Below are positions 17,065 through 25,182 of a stretch of 64,000 nucleotides of DNA, in pieces (the stretch's first letter is position 1; each line of letters opens with the position of its first letter). This DNA is from AP-15 sp963700195 (GTDB lineage: Bacteria > Pseudomonadota > Alphaproteobacteria > ATCC43930 > CGMCC-115725). A program made the translations under genes and the position numbers. Under the pieces are notes generated by a model, which did no database searches, was not told the origin of the DNA, and saw nothing but the letters and a program-made list of their open reading frames with translations. The stretch is taken from positions 1 through 64,000 of the forward strand of contig CAVOWQ010000045.1 in assembly GCA_963700195.1 (NCBI GenBank), written 5' to 3'.

Positions 17065-18765
17065 ATGGCGTACGACCTGCTGATCAAGAATGGCCGCATC
17101 GTCGATGGGTCGGGAATGCCGGGTTTCCGCGGCGATGTCGGGGTCAAGGATGGCAAAATCGCCGAGATCGGCAAATTGAGCGGTCCCGCCGCGCGGACGA
17201 TCGATGCCGCGGGCCGGGTGGTCGCGCCTGGGTTCATCGACAATCACTGCCATTACGACGCCCAGGTCACCTGGGACCCGCTGTGCTCCTTTTCCTGCGA
17301 CCATGGCGCAACGTCGGTGATCTTCGGCAATTGCTCGCTGTCATTGGCGCCGGTGCGCAAGGGCTCGGAGCGGCGGCTGTCGGAGTTCCTCTCCTATGTC
17401 GAAGCCATCCCGATGGAGGTCCTCGACACCCTGGAATTCACCTGGGAGAGCTTCCCCGAATATCTCGACCAGATGGATCACCATCTCGGCGTCAATGTTG
17501 GCAACCTGATCGGCCACACTGCGGTGCGCTATTACGTGATGGGCGACGATTGCCAAAATCGTACCGCTACCGACGACGAGATCAAAGAGATGCAGGGCCT
17601 CGTCCGCGACGGCATGAAGGCTGGCGCCCTCGGGCTCTCGGTGTCGCGCAACCAGGGCCATTTCGACCCGCAGGGCGTGCACATCCCGGCGATCTGGGCG
17701 GACGAGAAGGAGATCTTTGCTCTCGGCGATGTGCTGCGCGACCTCGGCACCGGCCTTATCCAATCCGGCGGCGGCAACGGCGCCGAGATGAAGGACGCGT
17801 TGATGAGCCGGCTCAGCGAGGCGACCGGCCGCGCCGTCGTCTACAACAATCTCGGCCAGACGATGCGCCGGCCCGGCCAGTGGCAAAAGCAGATGGCCCA
17901 GGTCGATGCGACAACCGCGAAGGGCATCCGTGCCTTTCCGATGTGCACGCCGAACCGCATCACCGACTACTTCACGATGCGCAACACGCAGACCTTCCGC
18001 GGGCTGCCGGTGTGGCACCCGATCTGCCTGTCCTCGCCCGAGGAGATGCTGAAAGCCTATGCCGATCCCGAAGTCCGCAAGAAGCTTCACGAGGAGGCGA
18101 TCGAGTTCAAGGGCGGGCCGGCGATCGGCATCTGCAGCACCTGGTGGGACTACATGGTCCTACAGACTGCGGTGCTGCCGAAGAATAAGCAGTTCGAGGG
18201 CAAGACCCTCGGGCAGATCGCCCAAATGCAGGGCAAGGGCATCATCGACTGCTTCCTCGACTTGGCGATCGAGGAGAACCTCGACACCGAGTGGCTACAC
18301 GGCGAGAACAACGTCGACGACAAGGCTGTCGCGCAGATTCTGAACTACCCGAACGCGATCATCGGCTTGTCGGACGGCGGCGCGCATGTGCAGTTCCAGA
18401 GCGGCTTCGGCTTCTCGACCCGGCTGCTCTCCGAATGGGTGCGCGACAAGCAGATCATGTCGCTGGAACAGGCGGTGCGCCGGCTGACCTTTGAATCGGC
18501 CTCGATTTTCGGCCTTTACGACCGTGGCCTGTTGCGCCCCGGCCTGGTCGCCGACATCGTGATCTTCGATCCCGACACCGTAAAGCCGCTGCCGCTCGAG
18601 GTATTGCACGACTTCCCGACCGGCGCCAAGCGCATCAAGGAGCCGGCGCAGGGCATCATGGCGACGGTGGTAAACGGCGAAGTGCTGATGGAGGACGGCA
18701 AGCACACCGGCGCGCTTCCCGGCCGCGTGCTGCGCAACACCTATTACCACGCCCACCGGGCCTAG
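17065..18765 (+). CDS. N-acyl-D-amino-acid deacylase-like amidohydrolase
   Basis: This intact 566-aa protein starts at 17065 behind GAAAGGGG. It has the amidohydrolase start MAYDLLIKNGRIVDGSGMPG, the metal pair in GFIDNHCHYDAQ, a cysteine ligand region SVIFGNCSLSLAP as in D-aminoacylases, the histidine GNLIGHTAVR and the C-terminal aspartate in IIGLSDGGAHVQ. D-aminoacylase family enzymes hydrolyse N-acyl-D-amino acids or related amides, but many members have unknown substrates. It is divergent from the SMP-30 gene with about 180 bp between them, so a shared regulatory region is possible. Confidence 0.88.
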   Translation: MAYDLLIKNGRIVDGSGMPGFRGDVGVKDGKIAEIGKLSGPAARTIDAAGRVVAPGFIDNHCHYDAQVTWDPLCSFSCDHGATSVIFGNCSLSLAPVRKGSERRLSEFLSYVEAIPMEVLDTLEFTWESFPEYLDQMDHHLGVNVGNLIGHTAVRYYVMGDDCQNRTATDDEIKEMQGLVRDGMKAGALGLSVSRNQGHFDPQGVHIPAIWADEKEIFALGDVLRDLGTGLIQSGGGNGAEMKDALMSRLSEATGRAVVYNNLGQTMRRPGQWQKQMAQVDATTAKGIRAFPMCTPNRITDYFTMRNTQTFRGLPVWHPICLSSPEEMLKAYADPEVRKKLHEEAIEFKGGPAIGICSTWWDYMVLQTAVLPKNKQFEGKTLGQIAQMQGKGIIDCFLDLAIEENLDTEWLHGENNVDDKAVAQILNYPNAIIGLSDGGAHVQFQSGFGFSTRLLSEWVRDKQIMSLEQAVRRLTFESASIFGLYDRGLLRPGLVADIVIFDPDTVKPLPLEVLHDFPTGAKRIKEPAQGIMATVVNGEVLMEDGKHTGALPGRVLRNTYYHAHRA

Positions 18766-18774
18766 TTCGCGCAG

Positions 18775-18815
18775 ACCCTCACCCGCCAAGCGCGTCGCGC
18801 TCGGCGGGTGAGGGT
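18775..18815. repeat. Palindromic intergenic element (CCCTCACCCGCC family), copy 1
   Basis: A 13-bp perfect inverted repeat (accctcacccgcc at 18775-18787 and ggcgggtgagggt at 18803-18815) encloses a second pair, agcgcg and cgcgct, so nearly all of the 41 bases can fold into one hairpin. It lies 10 bp after the amidohydrolase stop and may act as a transcription terminator, although no T-run follows. Related elements occur at 21858-21992 and 32131-32225, so I class it as a dispersed REP-like repeat. Confidence 0.7.
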
Positions 18816-18856
18816 AGCCTTTCAGCAAGTTGCGAGCATTTTCGCAGGGCTGAGCT

Positions 18857-18874
18857 CGGCGCTTGAGAGCGCCG
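18857..18874. other. Hairpin upstream of the hsp20 gene
   Basis: cggcgct-tgag-agcgccg forms a perfect 7-bp stem with a 4-base loop, about 120 bp before the hsp20 start. It could be a weak terminator or part of a 5' leader. I see no typical ROSE thermometer sequence next to the ribosome site, so no regulatory function is claimed. Confidence 0.3.
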
Positions 18875-18993
18875 CCTCGACCGGCTCGGTGTTCACGGCA
18901 GCCGGTTAATAAATTCTCTCTTCTCTCAGTTTTGAACACTATATGACGCGATGCGGCCCATCGCCGGCCGGGCCGCACTGCGCGGAGCCGATA

Positions 18994-19389
18994 ATGCCAA
19001 ACCGACAGCTCGACAGGCTGATGTGGGCGCAGGCCTACGAGGCAATGGAGCGCGCTCAGCGCCTTCATCGCCAATTCTTTCATCGCGCCCACAGCGCGCC
19101 CTGCTGGGAAGCTCCGGTGGACATTTTTGAGACCGACACCGCGCTCACGATCGTGATCGCCCTGCCGGGGGTGGACCCCGACCAGGTGCAGGTAACGCTC
19201 AGCGCCGGCGTGTTGATCGTCAGCGGCGAACGCCCGCTACCCGTCGAATTGAAAGATGCGCGGATCCATCGGCTGGAGATTCCGCACGGGCATTTTCAGA
19301 GACGGATCGAGTTGCCGCCGGCGCGACTCGAAATCTCCGGCCGGCATCTCGCCAATGGCTGCCTGATGCTGCAGCTGCACAAGTCTTGA
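18994..19389 (+). CDS. Small heat shock protein (Hsp20/alpha-crystallin family)
   Basis: The ATG at 18994 (MPNRQLDRLMWAQAYEAME) has GGAG upstream. An in-frame ATG at 18943 is possible but lacks a ribosome site. The 131-aa protein has an alpha-crystallin domain from about residue 38: PVDIFETDTALTIVIALPGV, DQVQVTLSAGVLIVSGERP and a C-terminal strand NGCLMLQLHKS. The consensus A-x-x-x-n-G-v-L motif appears only in loose form (ANGCLMLQL). Small Hsps hold unfolding proteins for refolding or proteolysis. Lon starts 11 bp downstream on the same strand, so chaperone and protease are probably co-expressed. Confidence 0.85.
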   Translation: MPNRQLDRLMWAQAYEAMERAQRLHRQFFHRAHSAPCWEAPVDIFETDTALTIVIALPGVDPDQVQVTLSAGVLIVSGERPLPVELKDARIHRLEIPHGHFQRRIELPPARLEISGRHLANGCLMLQLHKS

Positions 19390-19400
19390 GGATATCCGCC

Positions 19401-21845
19401 ATGGCTTTGGAGGACCGGGAACTACGTACCTCGGGCAGCGCTGCGCCCGCGCCCCCCGGTAGCGTCGAACTGGGATCGGCTGCCGTCGCGGCATTGCCGG
19501 AGGACGCGCTGATCCTTATTCCGACCCGCAACCTCGTTCTGTTCCCTGGCACGGTACTGCCGATCACACTCGGCCGGCAGCGCTCGGTGTTGGCCGCGCA
19601 GACGGCGATGCGGCTCAACCGGACGGTCGGGCTGGTGTTGCAGCGCGACCCCGGCATCGACGATCCGATCCCGGTCGATCTGCATCGCATGGGCACCGAA
19701 GCGAGCCTGTTGCGTTACGTCACCAGCCCGGACGGCGGACACCACGCGATCTGTCAGGGGGAGCGGCGCTTTCGCATCCTCGATTTTCTCGACGGCTACC
19801 CGTTTCTCGCCGCCCGGGTCGAGCGGATCGAGGAGACCGAGGCGACGAACATGGACGTTGCCGCGCGGCTCCTCAATCTACGCAACCAAGCGCTCGAGGT
19901 ATTGCAGCTGTTGCCGCAGACCCCAGCCGAGCTCGTCAATGCCGTCCAATCGGTGCCCTCGGCCGCGGCGCTCGCCGATTTGATCGCGAGCTTCATGGAC
20001 ATCACCCCCCAGGAAAAAGAGGAGATCCTGGAAACCGTTGATATCGAGCGCCGGCTCGTGCGCGTGTCGGAGTTGCTGGCCTACCGCGTTGAGGTTCTGC
20101 GGTTGTCGCGCCAGATCAGCGAGCAGACCAAAGGCAAGATCGACGACCGCCAGCGCGAATTCCTGCTCCGCGAGCAGATGAAGACAATCCAGAAGGAGCT
20201 CGGCGAGGGTGAGGACGCCAAGGCTCAGGAAATCGCCGAGCTGACGAAGAAGATCGCCGAGGCGAAGATGCCGCCCGAGGTCGAGGAGCATGTGAAGCGG
20301 GAGCTTGCCCGGCTCGACCGCATGCCGGAGGCCTCCGGCGAGTATTCGATGGCCCGCACCTACCTCGAATGGCTGACCGAGCTCCCGTGGTCGGTCGAAT
20401 CGGGGAAGTCGGTCGACATCGCCGAGGCACGCCGGATCCTCGATGCCGACCATTACGGCCTCAGCAAGATCAAGCGGCGCATTCTCGAATATCTCGCGAT
20501 CCAGCAGCTGAACCCGGGCGGCCGCAGCCCGATCCTGTGCTTTGTCGGTCCCCCCGGCGTCGGCAAGACCTCATTGGGACAGAGCATCGCCAGGGCGACC
20601 GGCCGCAAATTCGTTCGGGTAAGTCTCGGCGGCACCCACGACGAGGCCGAGATCCGCGGACACCGCCGCACCTATATCGGAGCGTTGCCGGGGAACATCA
20701 TCCAAGGGATCCGCCGAGCTGGGGCGCGGGATTGCGTGATGATGCTCGACGAGATCGACAAGCTTGGACGCGGCATCCAGGGTGACCCCTCCTCGGCGCT
20801 TCTCGAGGTGCTCGACCCGGAGCAGAACTCGACCTTTCGCGATAATTATCTCGGCGTTCCGTTCGACCTCTCGAAAATCATGTTCATCACGACGGCGAAC
20901 GTCCTAGACAGCGTCCCGGGGCCGTTGCGCGACCGTATGGAGGTCATCGACCTGCCTGGCTATGTCGAGGACGAAAAGTTCGAGATCGCCCGCCGCTATC
21001 TGGTCGATCGGCAGCTCAAGGCCAATGGATTGACCGCCGAGCGGGCCGAGATCACAGACGCGGCCCTGCATGCGATCATCCGCGACTACACTCGCGAAGC
21101 CGGCGTGCGCCAGCTCGAGCGGGAAATCGGAGCGGTGTTGCGCAGCGCGGCTATGAACATCGCCGAGGGCACAGCGCAGCATGTCCGGATCGAGCCGGAA
21201 AATCTGTCGGAAATCCTGGGACCACCGCGCTTCGAGGGCGAGGTCGCGATGCGTACGAGCATCCCCGGCGTCGCCACCGGCCTCGCCTGGACACCGGTCG
21301 GCGGCGATATTCTCTTTATCGAGGCGGCCCGCATCCCAGGGAGCGGGCACCTGATCCTGACCGGCCAGCTCGGCGACGTGATGCGGGAGAGCGCGCAGGC
21401 CGCGCTGAGCCTCGTCAAAGCCCGAGCGTCGGGGCTCGGGATCGATCCTGGAACCTTCGAGAAGAGCGATATTCATGTCCACGTCCCCGCCGGCGCCATC
21501 CCGAAGGACGGGCCGAGCGCGGGCGTGGCGATGTTCACCGCTCTCGTCTCGCTGCTGACCAATCGCACGGTTCGCAGCGACACGGCGATGACCGGAGAGA
21601 TCAGCTTGCGCGGGCTCGTGCTGCCGGTCGGCGGCATCAAGGAAAAAGTCGTCGCCGCCGCCCGGGCGTCTCTCTCGACGGTCATCCTCCCGGCGCGCAA
21701 TCGCAAGGATTACGAAGACATCCCCGAGAGCGCACGCAAAAGCCTACACTTTATCTGGGCCGAGCGGGTCGAGGACGTCATCGAGGCGGCGCTCGAGCCG
21801 GCCGCTCAAGACAGCCCCGCCATGGCCGACGTTGCGGGGGATTGA
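19401..21845 (+). CDS. lon: ATP-dependent protease Lon
   Basis: The start is set at ATG 19401 (MALEDRELRTSG), 9 bases after GAGGA. A TTG inside the hsp20 stop is also in frame but unlikely. The 814-aa protein has the LAN substrate domain (LILIPTRNLVLFPGTVLPIT), a coiled coil (LLREQMKTIQKELGEGEDAK), the AAA module with Walker A (VGPPGVGKTSLGQ), Walker B (CVMMLDEIDKLGRG) and sensor regions, and the protease domain with catalytic Ser in PKDGPSAGVAMF and Lys in GGIKEKVVAAARA. It degrades misfolded cytosolic proteins. Pairing with Hsp20 suggests a stress-dedicated, possibly second, Lon copy. Confidence 0.95.
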   Translation: MALEDRELRTSGSAAPAPPGSVELGSAAVAALPEDALILIPTRNLVLFPGTVLPITLGRQRSVLAAQTAMRLNRTVGLVLQRDPGIDDPIPVDLHRMGTEASLLRYVTSPDGGHHAICQGERRFRILDFLDGYPFLAARVERIEETEATNMDVAARLLNLRNQALEVLQLLPQTPAELVNAVQSVPSAAALADLIASFMDITPQEKEEILETVDIERRLVRVSELLAYRVEVLRLSRQISEQTKGKIDDRQREFLLREQMKTIQKELGEGEDAKAQEIAELTKKIAEAKMPPEVEEHVKRELARLDRMPEASGEYSMARTYLEWLTELPWSVESGKSVDIAEARRILDADHYGLSKIKRRILEYLAIQQLNPGGRSPILCFVGPPGVGKTSLGQSIARATGRKFVRVSLGGTHDEAEIRGHRRTYIGALPGNIIQGIRRAGARDCVMMLDEIDKLGRGIQGDPSSALLEVLDPEQNSTFRDNYLGVPFDLSKIMFITTANVLDSVPGPLRDRMEVIDLPGYVEDEKFEIARRYLVDRQLKANGLTAERAEITDAALHAIIRDYTREAGVRQLEREIGAVLRSAAMNIAEGTAQHVRIEPENLSEILGPPRFEGEVAMRTSIPGVATGLAWTPVGGDILFIEAARIPGSGHLILTGQLGDVMRESAQAALSLVKARASGLGIDPGTFEKSDIHVHVPAGAIPKDGPSAGVAMFTALVSLLTNRTVRSDTAMTGEISLRGLVLPVGGIKEKVVAAARASLSTVILPARNRKDYEDIPESARKSLHFIWAERVEDVIEAALEPAAQDSPAMADVAGD

Positions 21846-21857
21846 GATGGCGGACTC

Positions 21858-21992
21858 CCCTCACCCACCAAGCCCTTCGGGCTGGGTCCCCCCTCTCCCG
21901 CGGTGCGGGAGAAGGGCTTTGAGCTGAATCCGTTAGTGCCCCTCTCCCGCACCGCGGGAGAGGGTGCCGAGCGCAGCAAGGCGGGTGAGGGT
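21858..21992. repeat. Composite palindromic intergenic element, copy 2
   Basis: After lon, an outer inverted repeat (ccctcaccc at 21858-21866, gggtgaggg at 21984-21992) encloses a perfect 21-bp inverted repeat whose arms are 21892-21912 and 21945-21965 (cccgcggtgcggg and its complement at the core), with a 32-base loop. It shares the CCCTC(A/T)CCCGC theme with the elements at 18775 and 32131. The rest of the gap up to 22267 shows no convincing gene. Confidence 0.75.
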
Positions 21993-22267
21993 CTCGCCGC
22001 GACGGCCCAATCCGCTGCCGCGCGACAACGCCACGCAATGCGCCGCTGTCATTGGGCTGTGCGCAGCCTTGCTGCAATGCCCGGCGACCGCGGCCGCCTA
22101 AACTTATTGAGCGGCATCGGCTCGCTTCAGAAACCTGGACCCTCCCGCTGATCCGCCGCATTCGATCTTTTTAGTTGGGGCGGCGAGCGCCAGCGCACGC
22201 AGCGACGCCATATTGGCGGCCCATATGTGATGGTTCCGATTTAACTAACCATTGGGACCAGGACCCC

Positions 22268-22435
22268 GTGGCCGCCGAGCTCCATCCGTTTCCGCGCGTC
22301 GTTGAGGCACTACCCGACCCGGTTGCCTGCCCGGTCCGTCAGCGCTTGGCCGAGGCGATCGCCGCATTCGATCGGGCGCGCGGCGCGGTCGAGCTCGCTG
22401 CGGAGCCGGTGCGGCGACTACGACGAGACCTTTGA
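22268..22435 (+). CDS. Possible small hypothetical protein (55 aa)
   Basis: This is a GTG-started ORF reading VAAELHPFPRVVEALPDPVA and then VRQRLAEAIAAFDRARGAVE. The composition (Glu, Ala, Arg rich, amphipathic helix in the second half) is compatible with a small helical protein. No ribosome site stands out and I recognise no family. The reading may also continue in another frame (YDETFDGVEPGGLPG) if an indel is present, as in many genes of this window. Confidence 0.25.
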   Translation: MAAELHPFPRVVEALPDPVACPVRQRLAEAIAAFDRARGAVELAAEPVRRLRRDL

Positions 22436-22487
22436 CGGGGTGGAACCCGGAGGGTTGCCCGGCAGTGTCCAGGCAAGTCCTAGCGCT

Positions 22488-22714
22488 TCATTGTTTCGTC
22501 CAGCCGTGCGCGATCATACATTGTTCGCCGAAATTCTCGCGAGCGACCACGCCACCGAGGCCTGGGCCGAATCCGTCGTTTGGTACATGTCCTTCTGGCA
22601 AGCGTAGCTGTCGGCGTTGAAATCCGGTGTAGTGGCGCCGGGCTTGGACCAGGTGACATTGACCGTACAGCCAGTCAGGAACAACGCTACACCTATTCTC
22701 ACGATGTGCTTCAT
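22488..22714 (-). CDS. Small outer-membrane-type lipoprotein, frameshifted
   Basis: ATG 22714 follows GGGAGG. The protein opens with a type II signal peptide and lipobox, HIVRIGVALFLTGC, giving a lipidated Cys16. It continues as VNVTWSKPGATTPDFNADSY and ACQKDMYQ, a pattern common in short proteobacterial lipoproteins. The frame used at the start would end abruptly at 22514. The neighbouring frame carries the usual family tail ARENFGEQCMIAHGWTKQ, stopping at 22488, so an indel near 22540 is inferred. The tail cysteine probably pairs with the one in YACQ. The function is unknown. Confidence 0.6.
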
Positions 22715-22795
22715 AGAGGGCACCTCCCAATGGTCAACCAATGCTCGAGTGAGCGAGCTCAAAGCTGTGCTGCTCAAAGGTCGTCGAGAACGCGC

Positions 22796-23047
22796 GTGGG
22801 TGGCGATGATGACACGGTGTTCAAAGTCGGTGATGTCGTATGCTTTAATAGTGGTGGTCATTCAATGACCATCATTTCTATCGATGAAAACTCCGTGACC
22901 TGCGTATGGTCTGTGAAGGGTGATGCGAAATCGAAATCTTATCCTGTCGAAGCGCTGAAAAAAGCTTCGCCACCCTTGACGCTGGAGGAGCTAGTCGGAG
23001 AGGTTGCGAAGGTCCGGGAAGAGAGGGCGCAGCGCCACGATACGTAA
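22796..23047 (+). CDS. YodC-like (DUF2158) small protein
   Basis: The core FKVGDVVCFNSGGHSMTIIS followed by a CVW motif (SVTCVWSVKGDAKS) and YPVEALKKA matches the YodC/DUF2158 family of small beta-barrel proteins, whose function is unknown. The start is uncertain. GTG 22796 gives 83 aa, while GTG 22817, directly before FKVGDVV, would match the usual family N-terminus (62 aa plus tail). A charged helical tail (LTLEELVGEVAKVREERAQR) extends beyond the family domain. The local base composition is lower in GC than the flanks, which hints at recent transfer. Confidence 0.6.
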   Translation: MGGDDDTVFKVGDVVCFNSGGHSMTIISIDENSVTCVWSVKGDAKSKSYPVEALKKASPPLTLEELVGEVAKVREERAQRHDT

Positions 23048-23164
23048 GGCATAGGCAATCTCAGCCCGCTCGTGGGCGATTGCCCGGCGCGATCGGCACG
23101 AACCGCGCGAGAGTGGCCGTTGCAGCTTGACATTCAATGGCCCAATGGCCACACCGGCTGACCC

Positions 23165-23449
23165 ATGAGCGAGGATACACCCCAACACCCGCGCGAGATC
23201 ACCTTGGAGCTGATCTTCCGCCAAGGGCAGCGGATCCTCGGCGAGCTCGGCCAGATCCGCGAAAAGCAGGATGAGATCGTTACGCGGCTCGCCCGGGTCG
23301 AGCGTGAGGTTGTTGACCTGCGCCGTGATATCCTCGGCTTGCACGAGGATTACATCAGCCTCGCAGGTCGGCTCGACAATCTCGATCGTCGTCTCGAACG
23401 GGTCGAGCACCGCCTCAACCTGGTCGACGAAAGCACTAGCCCGAGCTGA
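23165..23449 (+). CDS. Coiled-coil hypothetical protein (94 aa)
   Basis: Starts at ATG 23165 (MSEDTPQHPREITLELIFRQ). Residues about 18-85 show continuous heptads rich in Leu, Val and Ile with charged residues between them (LGELGQIREKQDEIVTRLAR, LDNLDRRLERVEHRLNLVDE), the signature of a long parallel coiled coil. There is no membrane segment or known enzymatic motif. It resembles small alphaproteobacterial coiled-coil proteins of unknown role. It is an isolated gene between the DUF2158 gene and a convergent Lys-rich small ORF. Confidence 0.6.
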   Translation: MSEDTPQHPREITLELIFRQGQRILGELGQIREKQDEIVTRLARVEREVVDLRRDILGLHEDYISLAGRLDNLDRRLERVEHRLNLVDESTSPS

Positions 23450-23569
23450 CTACTCAGCGGCATTGGTTGGAGGCGGACAGCCAATTTTCTGCCGAGGTAG
23501 CGCGCCCGTTCGAACCACGCACAGGTTACGGCCCCCGATCGAGGGCTGAGCCGCAGGAACAGCGAGTTG

Positions 23570-23683
23570 TCAAGTTCTGGTAACTTGTTGCACCTTGCTG
23601 GCGGCTTCTTTTGGCGGTTCCTTCTTTTTCTGTTTGGGCTTTTTGGCCTCGCGGGTCTTCCGCTTCTGCTCCTTGTTCGCCAT
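23570..23683 (-). CDS. Lys-rich mini-protein (37 aa)
   Basis: ATG 23683 is preceded by a very strong ribosome site, GAAGGAGGAAGG. The peptide MANKEQKRKTREAKKPKQKK continues to KVQQVTRT and is about one third Lys plus Arg, with no hydrophobic core, so it is probably disordered and may bind nucleic acid. Short peptides beginning MANKEQ and rich in lysine recur in alphaproteobacteria, as I recall, but have no assigned function. It lies 11 bp downstream of the amidase stop and may be the last gene of that operon. Confidence 0.5.
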   Translation of the reverse strand: MANKEQKRKTREAKKPKQKKKEPPKEAASKVQQVTRT

Positions 23684-23694
23684 TCCTTCCTCCT

Positions 23695-25170
23695 TCATAA
23701 GCTCCGGCTCGCCGGTATCTTGGCCTTGACGGCGGTGTCGGCCGGGCGGGCGATCTTGTCGAGGCACCCGCTCAGTTCCGGGCTCGGCCAAACGGGACCG
23801 GCGGCTTCTTCATAGGCCCGACAGGCCTGCAGCACACCAAGATCGTCGTAAAGCGGGCCCGTTACCATCAGCCCGATCGGCAACCCATCGGCGAAACCAC
23901 ACGGGATCGAGCACGACGGGTTCTTGGTCAGGTTGAACACGTAGGTATAGGTGACCCAGCTCCACGCGTTTCTTGGGTTTGGCAACTCGTCCGGGCGCGG
24001 ATCGGCATAGGCCGCCGGGATCGGCATGGTCGGCGACAACAGCAAATCGAAACGATCGAAGAATAGCCTCAGTCTTTGGCCCAGCGCCACGCGCTGCGCG
24101 ACCGCCTCCACGTATTGCTCCTGGGTCACGGCCTCGCCTCGCCGGCACATTTCGACGAGGCCGGGGTCCATCAGCGCCACGGCCTCTGGTTTCTGTGCCC
24201 GCAGCAACGCCCAGAAGCCGCCGAGGGCGAGCGTCTGGAAAATCGGCATCGGTGATTCCGAGAACGGGTCCGTCTCCTCGACGACGGCGCCCAATTCGGC
24301 GAGGATTTGGGCGGCACGCTCGACCGCCGCGCGGACCGCCGGCGCCGGCTCGGCGTAGCCGAGGGTCGGCGATAGCGCGACACGCTTGCCCTTCAGCGAG
24401 CGCTCGCGGACACGGTCGCGATAAGCGATCCCGTCGTCGGGCAGGCTGTGCCAGTCGCGCGAGTCGGGCCCCTTCATCGCGTCGAGCATCAGCGCCGCGT
24501 CGTCCACGGTGCGCGTCATCGGGCCGACATGCGCGACATCGCCAAAGGCCGAGGGCGGATAGGCCGCCACTCGCCCAAAGGTCGGCTTATGGCCGACAAT
24601 ACCGCAGAATGCCGCCGGGATACGGATCGAGCCGCCGGCGTCGGTGCCGACCGCAAGAGGACCGATGCCGGCCAGAACCGCGGCGGCGCTGCCCCCGCTG
24701 CTGCCGCCGGGGGTTCGCTCCAGGTTCCACGGGTTGCGGGTGACGCCGCTGAGCGGCGAATCGGTCACTCCTTTCCAGCCGAATTCAGGGGTCGTTGTCT
24801 TGCCGAAGAACACCGCACCGTTGGCCCGCAGCCGGCCGGGCACCGGTGCGTCTTCGTCCCAAGCCTGGTTGGGATCGATGGTGCGCGAGCCCAACAGACG
24901 GGGCCAGCCTCGGGTCAGCAGGGTGTCCTTCAGCGCAACCGGCACACCGTCGAGGAGGCCCTGCGGCTCACCCTTTTGCCAGCGCGCCTCGGACGCCCGG
25001 GCCATCGCCAATCCTGCCTCGGGATCATAGAGGACGAAGGCATTGATCGCGCTTTCATAAGTCTCGAGCCGTCGCAATGTGTGCTCGATGACCTCGACCG
25101 GCGACAGCTGCCTGCTTCGGTACACGTCGAGCAGGCGAGTGGCCGGCATAAAAGCGATATCGTCGGCCAT
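23695..25170 (-). CDS. Amidase (amidase signature family)
   Basis: ATG 25170 follows GAGGGGAG. The 491-aa enzyme has the Ser-cisSer-Lys triad of the amidase signature family: Lys in LDGVPVALKDTLL, cis-Ser in TPGGSSGGSAAAVLAG and the nucleophile in GTDAGGSIRIPAAFCG. Family members hydrolyse carboxamides and include aryl-acylamidases and GatA-like proteins. Without GatB/C neighbours a catabolic amidase is more likely. It is the third gene of a minus-strand operon after the enolase-superfamily enzyme and the hydroxyacid dehydrogenase, 12 bp from the latter. This suggests release of an acid from an amide within one pathway. Confidence 0.9.
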   Translation of the reverse strand: MADDIAFMPATRLLDVYRSRQLSPVEVIEHTLRRLETYESAINAFVLYDPEAGLAMARASEARWQKGEPQGLLDGVPVALKDTLLTRGWPRLLGSRTIDPNQAWDEDAPVPGRLRANGAVFFGKTTTPEFGWKGVTDSPLSGVTRNPWNLERTPGGSSGGSAAAVLAGIGPLAVGTDAGGSIRIPAAFCGIVGHKPTFGRVAAYPPSAFGDVAHVGPMTRTVDDAALMLDAMKGPDSRDWHSLPDDGIAYRDRVRERSLKGKRVALSPTLGYAEPAPAVRAAVERAAQILAELGAVVEETDPFSESPMPIFQTLALGGFWALLRAQKPEAVALMDPGLVEMCRRGEAVTQEQYVEAVAQRVALGQRLRLFFDRFDLLLSPTMPIPAAYADPRPDELPNPRNAWSWVTYTYVFNLTKNPSCSIPCGFADGLPIGLMVTGPLYDDLGVLQACRAYEEAAGPVWPSPELSGCLDKIARPADTAVKAKIPASRSL

Positions 25171-25182
25171 GCGGTGCTCCCC

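Noticed and set aside
18901..18993. ROSE-type RNA thermometer before hsp20
   Set aside because: No paired anti-Shine-Dalgarno stretch or U-rich ROSE motif is recognisable next to GGAG. Only an upstream GC hairpin was found.
19386..19400. TTG start for lon inside the hsp20 stop codon
   Set aside because: ATG 19401 has GAGGA at proper spacing. The TTG would have no ribosome site.
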